Assembly: GCA_002049495.1 (NCBI GenBank)
Contig: LLYS01000003.1
Coordinates: 155,617 to 219,616 of the forward strand
Reading direction: 5' to 3'
Origin: Epsilonproteobacteria bacterium tcs-49
GTDB taxonomy: Bacteria; Campylobacterota; Campylobacteria; Campylobacterales; Sulfurovaceae
Length of the DNA: 64,000 nt
The number at the start of each line of letters is the position of its first letter. Position 1 is the stretch's first letter. Made by a program: the position numbers and the translations under genes. Shown here piece by piece: positions 55,780-64,000 of this stretch. The notes under the pieces are model-generated. The model made no database searches. It saw only the letters and a program-made list of their open reading frames with translations, and was not told where the DNA came from.

Positions 55780-56307
55780 CTATGTGCGGCAGGAATCGGC
55801 CAGGTAGCGCGTCAAGCGCTCCATCGCCTCTTTGTGGTTGGTGATAAACTGTTTGTGCGCCTCTTCAAAACAGTAGTTGGTTACGATAAAGATCCCTTTT
55901 ATGGGCAGTTCAAACTCTTTGGCCACCTGCAAAAGGGCAAAAAACTCCATATTTTCCAACTCGATACCGTGGGCGAGAAAGTGCTGTGAAATCTCTTTTG
56001 AAGCGGTGATATAGTTGCTGGAATTGACCATCGGTTCCCCGGGGTCGTCATAGGCGACGACGGCGTTGTCGATGGGAGTGTAGCACTTTTTTTCAAAAAA
56101 CCCCCCTTCGATGTTGCACCCTTTGCCCGAATGGACGATATCAAACAGTTCATGGTTGCCGTAGCTGCCCGCGCTGCCGATAAACACCAGCTCCTTGGGG
56201 CGGTTCATCATGGCGATACGGGTGGCGTTGATCGCACTTTCGATCAAACCCACGCCCACCGGGGTGGCAAAGGGAAAGGTTTCATTGTTGCCCGCGCAGA
56301 GGATCAT
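55780..56307 (-). CDS. Purine-nucleoside phosphorylase-like protein
   Basis: A protein of about 175 residues related to the PNP/UDP phosphorylase superfamily: GVGLIESAINATR, VFIGSAGSYG, VNSSNYITAS and GIELENMEFFALLQVAKEF (the usual NMExxA active-site region). It is shorter than the family norm of about 230-280. The ATG at 56307 overlaps the upstream stop as ATGA and is preferred to longer frames. The substrate is unknown. It is the third gene of hisF-SIMPL-pnp. Confidence 0.78.
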   Translation of the reverse strand: MILCAGNNETFPFATPVGVGLIESAINATRIAMMNRPKELVFIGSAGSYGNHELFDIVHSGKGCNIEGGFFEKKCYTPIDNAVVAYDDPGEPMVNSSNYITASKEISQHFLAHGIELENMEFFALLQVAKEFELPIKGIFIVTNYCFEEAHKQFITNHKEAMERLTRYLADSCRT

Positions 56308-56969
56308 TTGCACTCCAGCGTAAAGCTCGGGGTCAGGGTGATCGTCTCTTCGCTTTGGATCGGTTTGGGTGCGAAATCCTTTGAGAGGGCTTTGTTTTCC
56401 ACCTGTAAACTCGCCATCCGCGGTCGCGGCACCTTGGGCGTAAAGGAGATATCTTTGACGCTGCACTCTTTGTAAATCTTTGAAGAGAGCTCCTTGGCGT
56501 AGCTGATTCCCCAGATGATACCCTGAAAACGAAGCTTTTCCAGCGTTTCGTTGTAGCGCTTTTTGCTGACGGTATAGCCCAGATTGTTGATCGTGATCTG
56601 CTCTTTGCCTTTTTGATCAAGCAGGTCGTCTAAAAACATATTGACCGTGTCCATATCTTGTGAAGAGATTTCGTACCGCAGCCGGCCGATAAAGCCTTCC
56701 CGGGTTCGCTTGCCCTCTTCGTAGCGGTAGTTTGGCGAAACCTTGTATTGACCGCCCTTCTTACTGATCTGTTGATAGCCGTTGACAAAGATTGACACCC
56801 TGCTTAACGTTTCAGTAACCTCCGCCTCGCTGTCTGCCTTGGATTCGATGACAAGATGTGTCACAACTGTCCTGGGCATGACACCTGCCGTAAACTTTTT
56901 TGTAAAGTTGATCTCCATGGCGTGCAGTGCCGTCAGCGTTATGATACAAAAAGAAAGAAATAGTCGCAT
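56304..56969 (-). CDS. Periplasmic SIMPL-domain (DUF541) protein
   Basis: A 221-residue protein with a signal peptide (FLSFCIITLTALHA). The SIMPL/DUF541-like pattern shows in MPRTVVTHLVIESKADSEAEVTETLSRV, YEISSQDMDTVNMFLDDLLDQ and INNLGYTVSKKRYNETLEKL. The function of the family is not well known; some bind or remodel outer surface partners. It starts 2 bp after the hisF stop and is overlapped by the nucleosidase-like gene. Confidence 0.78.
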   Translation of the reverse strand: MRLFLSFCIITLTALHAMEINFTKKFTAGVMPRTVVTHLVIESKADSEAEVTETLSRVSIFVNGYQQISKKGGQYKVSPNYRYEEGKRTREGFIGRLRYEISSQDMDTVNMFLDDLLDQKGKEQITINNLGYTVSKKRYNETLEKLRFQGIIWGISYAKELSSKIYKECSVKDISFTPKVPRPRMASLQVENKALSKDFAPKPIQSEETITLTPSFTLECK

Positions 56970-56971
56970 AG

Positions 56972-57751
56972 TTAAATCCTTACGGGAATGTTGTTGTGTT
57001 TGAGGTAGCGTTTGAGATCCATAATGTCGATCTCTTTAAAGTGAAAGATCGAAGCCGCCAGCGCCGCGTCGGCACCGCTGTTGAAGGTGTCTTTGATATG
57101 ATCCATGGTTCCCGCGCCGCCGCTGGCGATGACGGGGACGTCCACCAGGTCGCTGATGAGAGAGGTGATCTCATTGTCAAAGCCCGCTTTGGTGCCGTCG
57201 GCGTCCATGCTTGTCAGCAGAATCTCCCCCGCGCCGCGATCGACCACCTCTTTAGCCCACTTGATCGCATCGATGCCCGTATCGTGACGACCGCCGGCAG
57301 TGTAAACGTTCCACCCCTCACCGGTACGCTTGACGTCGATGGCGACGACGATGCACTGGCTGCCGAAACGTTTGGCCCCCTCGTCGATAAAGCCGGGGTT
57401 TTTTACCGCGTGGGAGTTGACGCTGACTTTGTCGCAGCCTACGTTTAAGAGTTTGTAGATATCCTCAAGCGTCCGGATACCGCCGCCGACGGTAAGGGGG
57501 ATAAACACCTCCTTGGCCACCTCTTCGACCACGTGGACGATGGTGTCACGCTTTTCATGGGTAGCGGTGATGTCTAAAAAGGTGATCTCGTCCGCTCCCT
57601 CCTCGTTGTAGCGTTTCGCAACCTCCACGGGATCGCCGGCGTCTTGCAGGCCCACGAAGTTCACTCCCTTGACCACCCGGCCGTCTTTGACGTCGAGGCA
57701 GGGGATGATGCGTTTGGCGAAAAGTTCCCGGTTTTGTGTCTGATTATTCAA
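56972..57751 (-). CDS. hisF: Imidazole glycerol phosphate synthase, cyclase subunit HisF
   Basis: The 259-residue TIM barrel makes imidazole glycerol phosphate and AICAR in histidine synthesis. The catalytic Asp residues lie in [13 protein letters not shown] and [13 protein letters not shown], and the phosphate loops are [10 protein letters not shown] and [12 protein letters not shown]. It works with HisH, which is not in this window. Confidence 0.97.
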   Translation of the reverse strand: MNNQTQNRELFAKRIIPCLDVKDGRVVKGVNFVGLQDAGDPVEVAKRYNEEGADEITFLDITATHEKRDTIVHVVEEVAKEVFIPLTVGGGIRTLEDIYKLLNVGCDKVSVNSHAVKNPGFIDEGAKRFGSQCIVVAIDVKRTGEGWNVYTAGGRHDTGIDAIKWAKEVVDRGAGEILLTSMDADGTKAGFDNEITSLISDLVDVPVIASGGAGTMDHIKDTFNSGADAALAASIFHFKEIDIMDLKRYLKHNNIPVRI

Positions 57752-57843
57752 TGGATAAGCCTTTGAGTGTGTAGTTTTCTTTAAGAATCGGTATTAATTT
57801 CCATATTTTGGTTTTTTTAATAGTTTTTAATTGCATATTTGGT

Positions 57844-57849
57844 TATAAT
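57844..57849 (+). promoter_or_regulatory. -10 box very close to the ksgA start
   Basis: TATAAT ends 11 bases before the ksgA ATG (57861), so the expected transcript starts about five bases before the codon. No ribosome site is seen. A leaderless or near-leaderless message is possible. A second TTG start codon overlaps the box itself. Confidence 0.5.
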
Positions 57850-57860
57850 TGTATCAAAAA

Positions 57861-58703
57861 ATGATAAACCTAAAAGAATATGCAAAGAAAGAGTTCGGCC
57901 AGAACTTTTTAAAAGATGAATACTATATAGACAGGATCATCCAATCGATGCCCGACACAGCCGACCACGTTGTGGAGATCGGACCTGGGTTAGGTGATCT
58001 GACGAAAAAACTTATTCAAGTTAAAGATGTCACTGCATTTGAGGTCGATACACGATCTTGCCGATACTTACAAGATATGTTCGCAAAAGAGGACGGGAAT
58101 CACGACTTCCGTCTTGTGGAAGCGGATGTACTGAAATGTTGGGAAGAGAGTCTCGTAGAATGTACGTACGATCTGGTGGCAAACCTGCCGTACTACATCG
58201 CTACGAATATTATATTAAGAGCCTTGGAAGATGGCAACTGTAAATCCATCCTCGTGATGGTGCAAAAAGAGGTAGCTTTGAAGTTCGCCGCACAGGCGGG
58301 CGAGAAGGAGTTTTCCGCTCTCTCGGTGCTGACGCAGAGTGTGGGAAATGCCCGGGTCTGCTTTGACGTGGAACCCGAAGCGTTTGAACCTCCCCCAAAA
58401 GTTGTCTCCTCCGTACTCTTGATAGAGAAAGAAACCGACTTGACCGATCGGGATTTTCAGCGGTTTTTGAAAGTGGCGTTTAAACAGCCGCGCAAAACAC
58501 TGATGAAAAACCTCAGCGCGCTTTATCCCAAGCAGGAGTTGCAAACCCTGTTTGAAGCTGCGCGGATCGATCCCAAGTTACGACCCCATCAGCTGGTGAC
58601 ACCTGAGTATCATCGACTATATGAACGATTAAAGGGTGTAGACAATGGAAGATTCACAAAACCAAAACCAAAATCAACCGAAACAAAACGATCAGGCGAG
58701 TAA
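57861..58703 (+). CDS. ksgA: 16S rRNA dimethyladenosine methyltransferase KsgA (RsmA)
   Basis: The 280-residue enzyme dimethylates two adenines near the 3' end of 16S rRNA. The motifs are KKEFGQNFLKDE, VEIGPGLGDLT (SAM), ANLPYYIATNII (NLPY catalytic) and the PPKVVSSVL segment. Its 3' end overlaps rnj by 59 bp, an arrangement known from other Campylobacterota. Confidence 0.96.
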   Translation: MINLKEYAKKEFGQNFLKDEYYIDRIIQSMPDTADHVVEIGPGLGDLTKKLIQVKDVTAFEVDTRSCRYLQDMFAKEDGNHDFRLVEADVLKCWEESLVECTYDLVANLPYYIATNIILRALEDGNCKSILVMVQKEVALKFAAQAGEKEFSALSVLTQSVGNARVCFDVEPEAFEPPPKVVSSVLLIEKETDLTDRDFQRFLKVAFKQPRKTLMKNLSALYPKQELQTLFEAARIDPKLRPHQLVTPEYHRLYERLKGVDNGRFTKPKPKSTETKRSGE

Positions 58704-60585
58704 GCCGCAACAAGGCGGAAACCAGAAACCGCAAAACGGCGGAAACGCTAATAACAATCAAAAAAGACATAACAACAATCCCAAGCAGGGGCAAAGCAGA
58801 GGCGGCAGAAACGGCGGCAACAATAAGCGCAAATTCTCCGGCTGGCACAAAGATTCCAAACGGGCGCTCAAAGCCAATGAACGGATGCATGAAAGCCGCC
58901 TTAATACCCAGCACAAGATCAATGCCAAAAGCAACGGTAAGATCCGCTTTACGCCCCTGGGCGGTTTAGGCGAAATCGGCGGCAACATCGCCGTACTGGA
59001 AACGGAAAAAAGCGCAATCATTATCGACGTGGGAATGAGCTTTCCCGATGAGGAGATGCACGGGGTAGATATCCTTGTTCCCGATTTCAGCTATATCCAC
59101 GCGATCAAAGACAAGATCGCCGGGATCGTGATCACCCATGCCCACGAGGACCACATCGGGGCGGTGCCGTACCTGTTTAAACAGTTGCAGTTTCCCATCT
59201 TCGGGACGCCGCTGCCGCTGGGGATGATTTCAAACAAGTTTGATGAGCACAGAATGCGTGAGTATAAAAAGCATTTCCGCTACGTGGAGAAAAGAAAACC
59301 GATCAGAATCGGAGACTTTACCGTAGAGTTTATGCATATCACCCACTCCATTCCCGATTCTTCGGCACTGGCGATCCAAACCGAGGCCGGGACGATCATC
59401 CACACGGGGGATTTCAAGATCGACCACAGCCCCATCGACGGCTTGACTACCGACCTGCACCGCTTCGCCTACTACGGGGAAAAAGGGGTGCTTTTGATGA
59501 TGAGCGACAGTACAAACTCCTACAATCCGGGCGTTACCAAAAGTGAAAGCGTCGTGGGAAAAACCTTTGACGGCCTGTTTGACCGGGCAAAGGGGCGGGT
59601 GATCATGTCCACCTTCTCCTCCAACGTTCACCGGGTGTATCAGGCGATCGAGCGAGGTATCAAACACGGCAGAAAGGTCAGCGTCATCGGCCGATCCATG
59701 GAGAGAAATATCGGCGTAGCGATGGAACTTGGCTATATAAAACTGCCCGAAGACGCCTTTATCGATGCGCACGAAGTGGGCAAATACGCCGATCACGAAG
59801 TGTTGATCGTCACCACCGGAAGCCAGGGCGAGCCCATGAGTGCACTGTTTCGAATGGCAACGGACGAGCACAGACATATCAAGCTCAAGCCAAGCGATAC
59901 GGTCGTGCTTTCGGCAAAAGCGATCCCGGGGAACGAGGGAAGCGTATCGCGGGTGATCAACCATATCCAAAGAGCGGGTGCGGAAGTGGCGTATCAGGAT
60001 TTCAGCGAAATCCACGTCAGCGGACACGCCGCGCAGGAGGAGCAAAAGCTGCTGCTCCGTCTTTGTCAGCCCAAATTTTTCCTGCCGGTGCACGGGGAGT
60101 ACAACCATATCAACAAGCACGGTCAGACCGCCGTGGAGTGCGGCGTAGATAAACGCAACGTCTTTTTGATGCAAGACGGCGATCAGATGGAGATCACGCC
60201 CAAATACCTCAAGAAGGTCAAAACGATCAAAACCGGGAAGAGTTATATCGACAACCAGGTCAATCAAAAGATCGAAAGCGATGTGGTCGTGGATCGGCAA
60301 AAGCTGGCAAACGAGGGGATCGTCAACATCATTTTGCAAATCTCCGAACAGGATAAAAAGATGGTGCAAAAACCGATCGTATCAACCTACGGGCTCGTGA
60401 GCAAAAAGCATCAGAGAAACTTTGCCAAAGAGATTGAAAAAACGGTGGAGCAGGTACTGCTCAAAACAAAAGAAAACGCCAACAAGAAAGTGATCGAAGA
60501 CGCGGTACGCTCCGCGGTGCGCAAACAGATCGTCAAGTCGCACAAGCGCTATCCGCTGATCGTGCCAAATCTCTTTTTAGTGTAA
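58645..60585 (+). CDS. rnj: Ribonuclease J
   Basis: The 646-residue 5'-3' exo/endoribonuclease. A low-complexity N-terminal extension rich in Asn, Gln, Gly and Lys (about residues 1-90) precedes the metallo-beta-lactamase core with THAHEDHIGAVPYL (HxHxDH), HTGDFKIDH, the beta-CASP domain and KFFLPVHGEYNHINKH. Helicobacter RNase J has a similar extension that matters for RNA binding or partner contacts. It is encoded inside the end of ksgA. Confidence 0.96.
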   Translation: MEDSQNQNQNQPKQNDQASKPQQGGNQKPQNGGNANNNQKRHNNNPKQGQSRGGRNGGNNKRKFSGWHKDSKRALKANERMHESRLNTQHKINAKSNGKIRFTPLGGLGEIGGNIAVLETEKSAIIIDVGMSFPDEEMHGVDILVPDFSYIHAIKDKIAGIVITHAHEDHIGAVPYLFKQLQFPIFGTPLPLGMISNKFDEHRMREYKKHFRYVEKRKPIRIGDFTVEFMHITHSIPDSSALAIQTEAGTIIHTGDFKIDHSPIDGLTTDLHRFAYYGEKGVLLMMSDSTNSYNPGVTKSESVVGKTFDGLFDRAKGRVIMSTFSSNVHRVYQAIERGIKHGRKVSVIGRSMERNIGVAMELGYIKLPEDAFIDAHEVGKYADHEVLIVTTGSQGEPMSALFRMATDEHRHIKLKPSDTVVLSAKAIPGNEGSVSRVINHIQRAGAEVAYQDFSEIHVSGHAAQEEQKLLLRLCQPKFFLPVHGEYNHINKHGQTAVECGVDKRNVFLMQDGDQMEITPKYLKKVKTIKTGKSYIDNQVNQKIESDVVVDRQKLANEGIVNIILQISEQDKKMVQKPIVSTYGLVSKKHQRNFAKEIEKTVEQVLLKTKENANKKVIEDAVRSAVRKQIVKSHKRYPLIVPNLFLV

Positions 60586-60597
60586 CGCTTCGCGGGA

Positions 60598-61566
60598 TCA
60601 TCCCGCTTTGGCGTTCGCGTCAATCTCCTCTAATTTACTGAACTCGCCTCTTTTATATTTTTCCACCGCAAGCCGCCCCACCATCGCCGCGTTGTCGGAG
60701 CAGTACTGCAGATCCGCCAGATGCAGGGTTTTGCCAAACTGCGCGCACAGCTGCTCATAAGCTTCTCTGATAGTTTGGTTGGCACTGGCTCCGCCGACGA
60801 TCGCCACATCATTGATAGGGTTGGTTTTAAAAATCTTTTTACTTTTTTGCAGCAGATGCTTTTTGACCGCTTCTTGAAAGCTTGCGCAGATGTCGGCTTT
60901 GGCATCGGGGGTTTGCTCAATCTGCAGCCGTACGGCGTTTTTGAGGCCCGAGAGGCTGAAAGCCAGCTTGGGCGAACCCGAAAGGGGGACGGGGAAGGCA
61001 AAGGCTTGGGGGTCGCCCTCTTTGGCGTAGCGCTCCACTACGGGGCCGCCCGGGTAGCCCAGATCCAGCATCTTCGCCACCTTGTCAAAACTTTCGCCCA
61101 CACTGTCGTCCAGGGTCGTGGCAAGGAGGTTCATCCGCTGCTTTTTAAACTCGATAATCTGCGTATGCCCCCCGGAGATAAGCAGTACCAGCATCGGATC
61201 GATCACGGGCTTGTCGATAAAAAGCGAAAAGATATGCGCCTGGAGGTGGTTGATCGAGATTAGAGGCAGATCAAGGGCGATGCTTACCGCTTTTGCCATG
61301 GCGATCCCCTCAAGGAGGGTTACGCTCAAGCCCGGGTGGGTCGTTACCGCTACGGCTTTGAGACGGGGCAGGTACTCGGTGACGTGCTCCAGTATCTGAG
61401 GCAGGTGCACCGCGTGCAGGCGGCTGGCGAGTTCGGGGACGACGCCGCCGTATTCTCGGTGCTGCGCCTCCTGGGAAATCTTTTTGTGAAACAGCAGCTC
61501 CCCCGTTTCCGTGGAGGTGATCGCTACGGAGCTGTCGTCGCAGCTGCTTTCGATGCTTAGTATCAA
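60598..61566 (-). CDS. tsaD: tRNA threonylcarbamoyladenosine transferase TsaD
   Basis: The 322-residue enzyme transfers threonylcarbamoyl to A37 of tRNAs. The start [15 protein letters not shown], metal-binding [10 protein letters not shown] (HxxxH), [11 protein letters not shown] and [13 protein letters not shown] are conserved. The TTG at 61566 is chosen because it gives the family N-terminus [11 protein letters not shown]; another TTG lies 21 bases upstream. It shares a domain ancestor with the HypF Kae1-like domain in this window. Confidence 0.95.
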   Translation of the reverse strand: MILSIESSCDDSSVAITSTETGELLFHKKISQEAQHREYGGVVPELASRLHAVHLPQILEHVTEYLPRLKAVAVTTHPGLSVTLLEGIAMAKAVSIALDLPLISINHLQAHIFSLFIDKPVIDPMLVLLISGGHTQIIEFKKQRMNLLATTLDDSVGESFDKVAKMLDLGYPGGPVVERYAKEGDPQAFAFPVPLSGSPKLAFSLSGLKNAVRLQIEQTPDAKADICASFQEAVKKHLLQKSKKIFKTNPINDVAIVGGASANQTIREAYEQLCAQFGKTLHLADLQYCSDNAAMVGRLAVEKYKRGEFSKLEEIDANAKAG

Positions 61567-61586
61567 AATAGCCCTTTTTATCTGCA

Positions 61587-61622
61587 ATTATAGCAAAACG
61601 GGCAGAACCGGTCTGCTATAAT
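61587..61622. promoter_or_regulatory. Divergent -10 boxes for tsaD and mobA
   Basis: Reverse TATAAT at 61587-61592 faces tsaD, and forward TATAAT at 61617-61622 faces mobA. They are back to back, 24 bases apart, in an 82-bp divergent gap. Confidence 0.55.
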
Positions 61623-61648
61623 AGGGTGAAGATAAAAGGAGTACAACG

Positions 61649-62221
61649 ATGATGAAAGAAGCCGTAATCTTTGCCGGGGGGAAAAGCAGCCGTATGGGGG
61701 AGGATAAAGCGTTTCTGCCCTTTGGCGGCACGACGCTGGTACGCTACCAGTACGACAGGCTGTCTTCCTGGTTTGAACATGTCTTTATCTCAACGAAAAA
61801 GGACAAGTTTGATTTTGAGGCGGAGTTTATCTTTGACCGGGGAGAGGTCTTTTCTCCCGCCGTTGCGCTGCATAGCGTTTTAACGCATCTTCAAAGCGAA
61901 GCGGTTTTCGTACTCAGCGTCGATGTGCCCTTTCTTTCTAAAGCACATATAGATACATTATATAATAGGCTCGGCGATCATGAAGCGGCGGCGGCGAAAA
62001 CGGCGGGGGGTACGCAGCCCATGTGCGCTGTCTATACCAAAAAGCTGCTGCCCGCTTTGGAGAAACAGCTTGAAAAGGAGAACCACAAGCTTAACTTTTT
62101 GCTGCGAAACAGTGATACGGTTTTTGTGGAGTTTGACGACGAGGAGGCTTTTTTAAACCTCAATTACAAAAGCGATTATGAAAAAGCGTTAGCGCTTGCG
62201 GAAGCTCAGCGCTTCGAGTAA
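61649..62221 (+). CDS. mobA: Molybdenum cofactor guanylyltransferase MobA
   Basis: The 190-residue nucleotidyltransferase adds GMP to molybdopterin. The signature AVIFAGGKSSRMGEDKAFLPFGG starts the protein, and LSVDVPFLSKAHIDTLYNRL follows. ATGATG gives two starts three bases apart. It is convergent with comM, with a 33-bp overlap of the ends. Confidence 0.9.
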   Translation: MMKEAVIFAGGKSSRMGEDKAFLPFGGTTLVRYQYDRLSSWFEHVFISTKKDKFDFEAEFIFDRGEVFSPAVALHSVLTHLQSEAVFVLSVDVPFLSKAHIDTLYNRLGDHEAAAAKTAGGTQPMCAVYTKKLLPALEKQLEKENHKLNFLLRNSDTVFVEFDDEEAFLNLNYKSDYEKALALAEAQRFE

Positions 62222-63682
62222 GTGCTTTTTGCCGATCGCTTCGCTGCCTTCCAGATCGGCGATCGTACGCGCTACCTTTTTGATATTGTTGACGCTTCTG
62301 TGCGAAAGGCCGAAGCGCTCGATCGCTTGAAGCAGCACGCTATCATCCTCCATTTCACAAAACTGCTCAATCTGAGCCTCCTCCAATTTCCCGTTTAGTT
62401 GCCGTTGTCCCCGCTGTTTCTGCCGTTTAAAAGCATCCAGCATCTGTTGCTGCATCTGGGCTGAAGAGATATCGGCTTTATCCCCGGGTAAAACCTCCTC
62501 CATCGCCACATAGAGTTCGATACGATCAAGCAGGGGTTGGGAGATGCGCGATTTGTAGCGCTTGACCTCCAGGTCGCTGCAGCGGCACTGCTTATGGGCG
62601 GAAAAGAGGTTGCCGCAGGGGCAGGGGTTCATCGCCGCACAAAAGAGAAAGTCCGTTTCATAGCGGATCTTGTTGTTTACACGTGAAATGTGGATGGTGC
62701 GATCTTGCAGGGGTTCGCGGAGCGATTCGAGCGATGCCTTTTGAAAATGGGGCAGCTCGTCGAAAAAGAGCATCCCCAAATGGGCGTTTGCCACCTCCCC
62801 GATACGCGCGTTTGTGCTGCCGCCGCCAAAGAGACTTGCTTTGGATGCGCTGTTGTGCGGAGATACCATGGGTCTTTTTGCCCGAAAGTCCGGTTCCTTT
62901 CCGTCTAAGAAGCTGTTTTTAGCGATAGAGAGGAGTTCATTTTGCGTCAGCGGAGGCAGGATATGAGCCAGTCGCTTGGCGATCATACTCTTTCCACAGC
63001 CCGGACTGCCTTCTAACAGAAGGTTGTGCATCCCGCTTGCTGCGATCAACGCCGCACGTTTTGCCCGAGCCTGTCCCTTGACGTCGTAAAAGTCAAAGGC
63101 AAAATCCGATTCATAATAGTACGATACATTATTTATATCCAGAACCTTTGAGGAAATCTGCTGCTTTTGGGTATGGGGTTCGGGTTTGTTTTCAAGTAGT
63201 TCGATCGCATCCTGCAGTGTTTCGACGGGATAGAGTTCGATTTCGGGGATCATGGCAAGGTAGGGGAGGCTTGCTTTGGGTACGACCGCCTTTGCAATTT
63301 CCTCTTTTTCTTTCAATCCCAGGATAATAGGAAAGATATCGTTGGTGTGTTTTACCTCCCCGCCCAGTCCCAGCTCTCCGAAAAAGTAAAAATCGGAAGT
63401 TTGCATCTCATCTTTGGTGGCGATAAGCAGTGCGATGGCCAGGTCAAGGTGGGTGCCGTTTTTCTTTATACCGCTGGGAGAGAGGTTGATCGTTATCTTC
63501 AAAGGGGGAAATTTGAAGCCGTTTGTCAAAAGTGCTGATTTTACACGCTCTCTTGCTTCCTGTACCGAGTTTGAAGCCAAACCCACGATCGAAAAGCCCG
63601 GCAGACCCCGGGTAAAACTCCCCTCAATCCCTATTTCAAGTACTTTGTTACCGTCTATTGTGGCAGATTTTAATATTTTCAT
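62189..63682 (-). CDS. comM: YifB/ComM-type Mg-chelatase-like ATPase
   Basis: The 497-residue AAA+ protein of the ComM family, a hexameric helicase that drives branch migration in natural transformation. It has an N-terminal Lon-like domain (EGSFTRGLPGFSIVGLASNSVQEARERV), Walker A LEGSPGCGKSMIAKRLA, Walker B GMLFFDELPHF and a C-terminal ComM domain with CEMEDDSVLLQ and SHRSVNNIKKVARTIADLEG. Confidence 0.93.
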   Translation of the reverse strand: MKILKSATIDGNKVLEIGIEGSFTRGLPGFSIVGLASNSVQEARERVKSALLTNGFKFPPLKITINLSPSGIKKNGTHLDLAIALLIATKDEMQTSDFYFFGELGLGGEVKHTNDIFPIILGLKEKEEIAKAVVPKASLPYLAMIPEIELYPVETLQDAIELLENKPEPHTQKQQISSKVLDINNVSYYYESDFAFDFYDVKGQARAKRAALIAASGMHNLLLEGSPGCGKSMIAKRLAHILPPLTQNELLSIAKNSFLDGKEPDFRAKRPMVSPHNSASKASLFGGGSTNARIGEVANAHLGMLFFDELPHFQKASLESLREPLQDRTIHISRVNNKIRYETDFLFCAAMNPCPCGNLFSAHKQCRCSDLEVKRYKSRISQPLLDRIELYVAMEEVLPGDKADISSAQMQQQMLDAFKRQKQRGQRQLNGKLEEAQIEQFCEMEDDSVLLQAIERFGLSHRSVNNIKKVARTIADLEGSEAIGKKHLLEALSFRKR

Positions 63683-63767
63683 CTAATATTCTTTTTTTAT
63701 AAATTATAACGGTTTTGTAAAAAAAAGACAAATTTGCGATAAATTTCAGATTTTAGCGGAAAAGGTC

Positions 63768-63796
63768 TTGACAAGGGAGGGGAATTTGTCTATAAT
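63768..63796 (+). promoter_or_regulatory. Near-consensus sigma70 promoter of the rRNA operon
   Basis: TTGACA (63768-63773) and TATAAT (63791-63796) with the ideal 17-bp spacing. The expected start is near 63803, about 130 bases before the 16S gene. It is the strongest promoter seen in this window. Confidence 0.9.
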
Positions 63797-63858
63797 TTCG
63801 CCTACCAAATGACACGGACGGTTACGAGATGGTGACCGAGAGGTTGGGATTTTGGAGA

Positions 63859-63868
63859 TCTTTGACAA
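63859..63868 (+). promoter_or_regulatory. boxA-like antitermination element in the rRNA leader
   Basis: TCTTTGACAA in the leader resembles the boxA sequence that recruits NusB/S10 for rRNA antitermination. Identification is by position and resemblance only. Confidence 0.4.
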
Positions 63869-63930
63869 CTAAATAAGATATAAGTTAAGAAACACAACGT
63901 TTATAACTTTGAGAGATTGAACAATCTATT

Positions 63931-64000
<70 letters not shown>

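Noticed and set aside
62675..62695. parS-like CACGTG palindrome inside comM
   Set aside because: Only about 11 of 16 positions match the parS consensus, and it is 42 kb from dnaA; a chance CACGTG core is enough to explain it.

Overview
The window looks like a chromosome segment around the replication origin of a Campylobacterota (epsilonproteobacterial) chemolithotroph. The evidence is the gene order ruvC-dnaA-dnaN with TTCAC-type DnaA boxes on both sides of dnaA, the overlapping ksgA-rnj pair, a complete hydABCDE hydrogenase cluster with all six hyp maturation genes, a Tat-exported sulfide:quinone reductase-like flavoprotein, a HQWKQP-type histidine kinase and a CetAB-like energy-taxis pair. 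The species cannot be named from this sequence. Base composition is about 50% GC in genes, with AT-rich gaps.

Layout. 1-8 kb: a GGDEF/EAL protein cut by the window edge, a PAS protein next to a CZB-type chemoreceptor, and a purB-nrdA operon. 8-18 kb: a pseudouridine synthase carrying two perfect parS sites, a FapA protein, a methyltransferase, a frameshifted B12/radical SAM gene, a cold-shock protein, a frameshifted RNA ligase/phosphodiesterase-type gene, a BaiN-like flavoprotein and small genes. 18.7-19.4 kb: six tRNA genes on the minus strand (fMet, Leu-TAG, Arg-TCT, Arg-TCG, His, Pro). 19.9-21.7 kb: a probable bipartite oriC flanking dnaA. 21.7-36 kb: mostly plus-strand housekeeping genes (dnaN, pyrG, recJ, sqr, then nrdB-nitrilase-pcm-LMW phosphatase-coiled coil-kdsD, and thioredoxin-pentapeptide-rluB-rarA-methyltransferase). 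36-50 kb: the hydrogenase island, with hydABCDE-hypF forward, an orphan PAS histidine kinase, and hypBCDE-hypA in reverse. 50-54 kb: a MITE-like element, an RDD protein and fliK-flgD-flgE. 54-64 kb: rlmN with an overlapping 32-residue membrane peptide gene, arsR, hisF with two small partners, ksgA-rnj, tsaD, mobA and comM. The window ends at the start of a 16S rRNA gene behind a near-consensus sigma70 promoter.

How the parts work together. Electrons from hydrogen (HydABC) and sulfide (Sqr) would feed the quinone pool. The Hyp proteins and HydD/HydE build and mature the NiFe enzyme. The CetAB-like pair would report redox state to the flagellar motor, and the orphan PAS kinase may sense redox as well. 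The strongest unusual observations are four. The hydrogenase small subunit has Asn where the second Cys of the proximal-cluster CxxC is expected. HydE appears to be a full-length, catalytically dead paralogue of its neighbour HypF. Three parS-like sites lie near the bipartite origin. Three genes carry the same kind of single-base A-run deletion, which raises the question of sequencing error versus phase variation.
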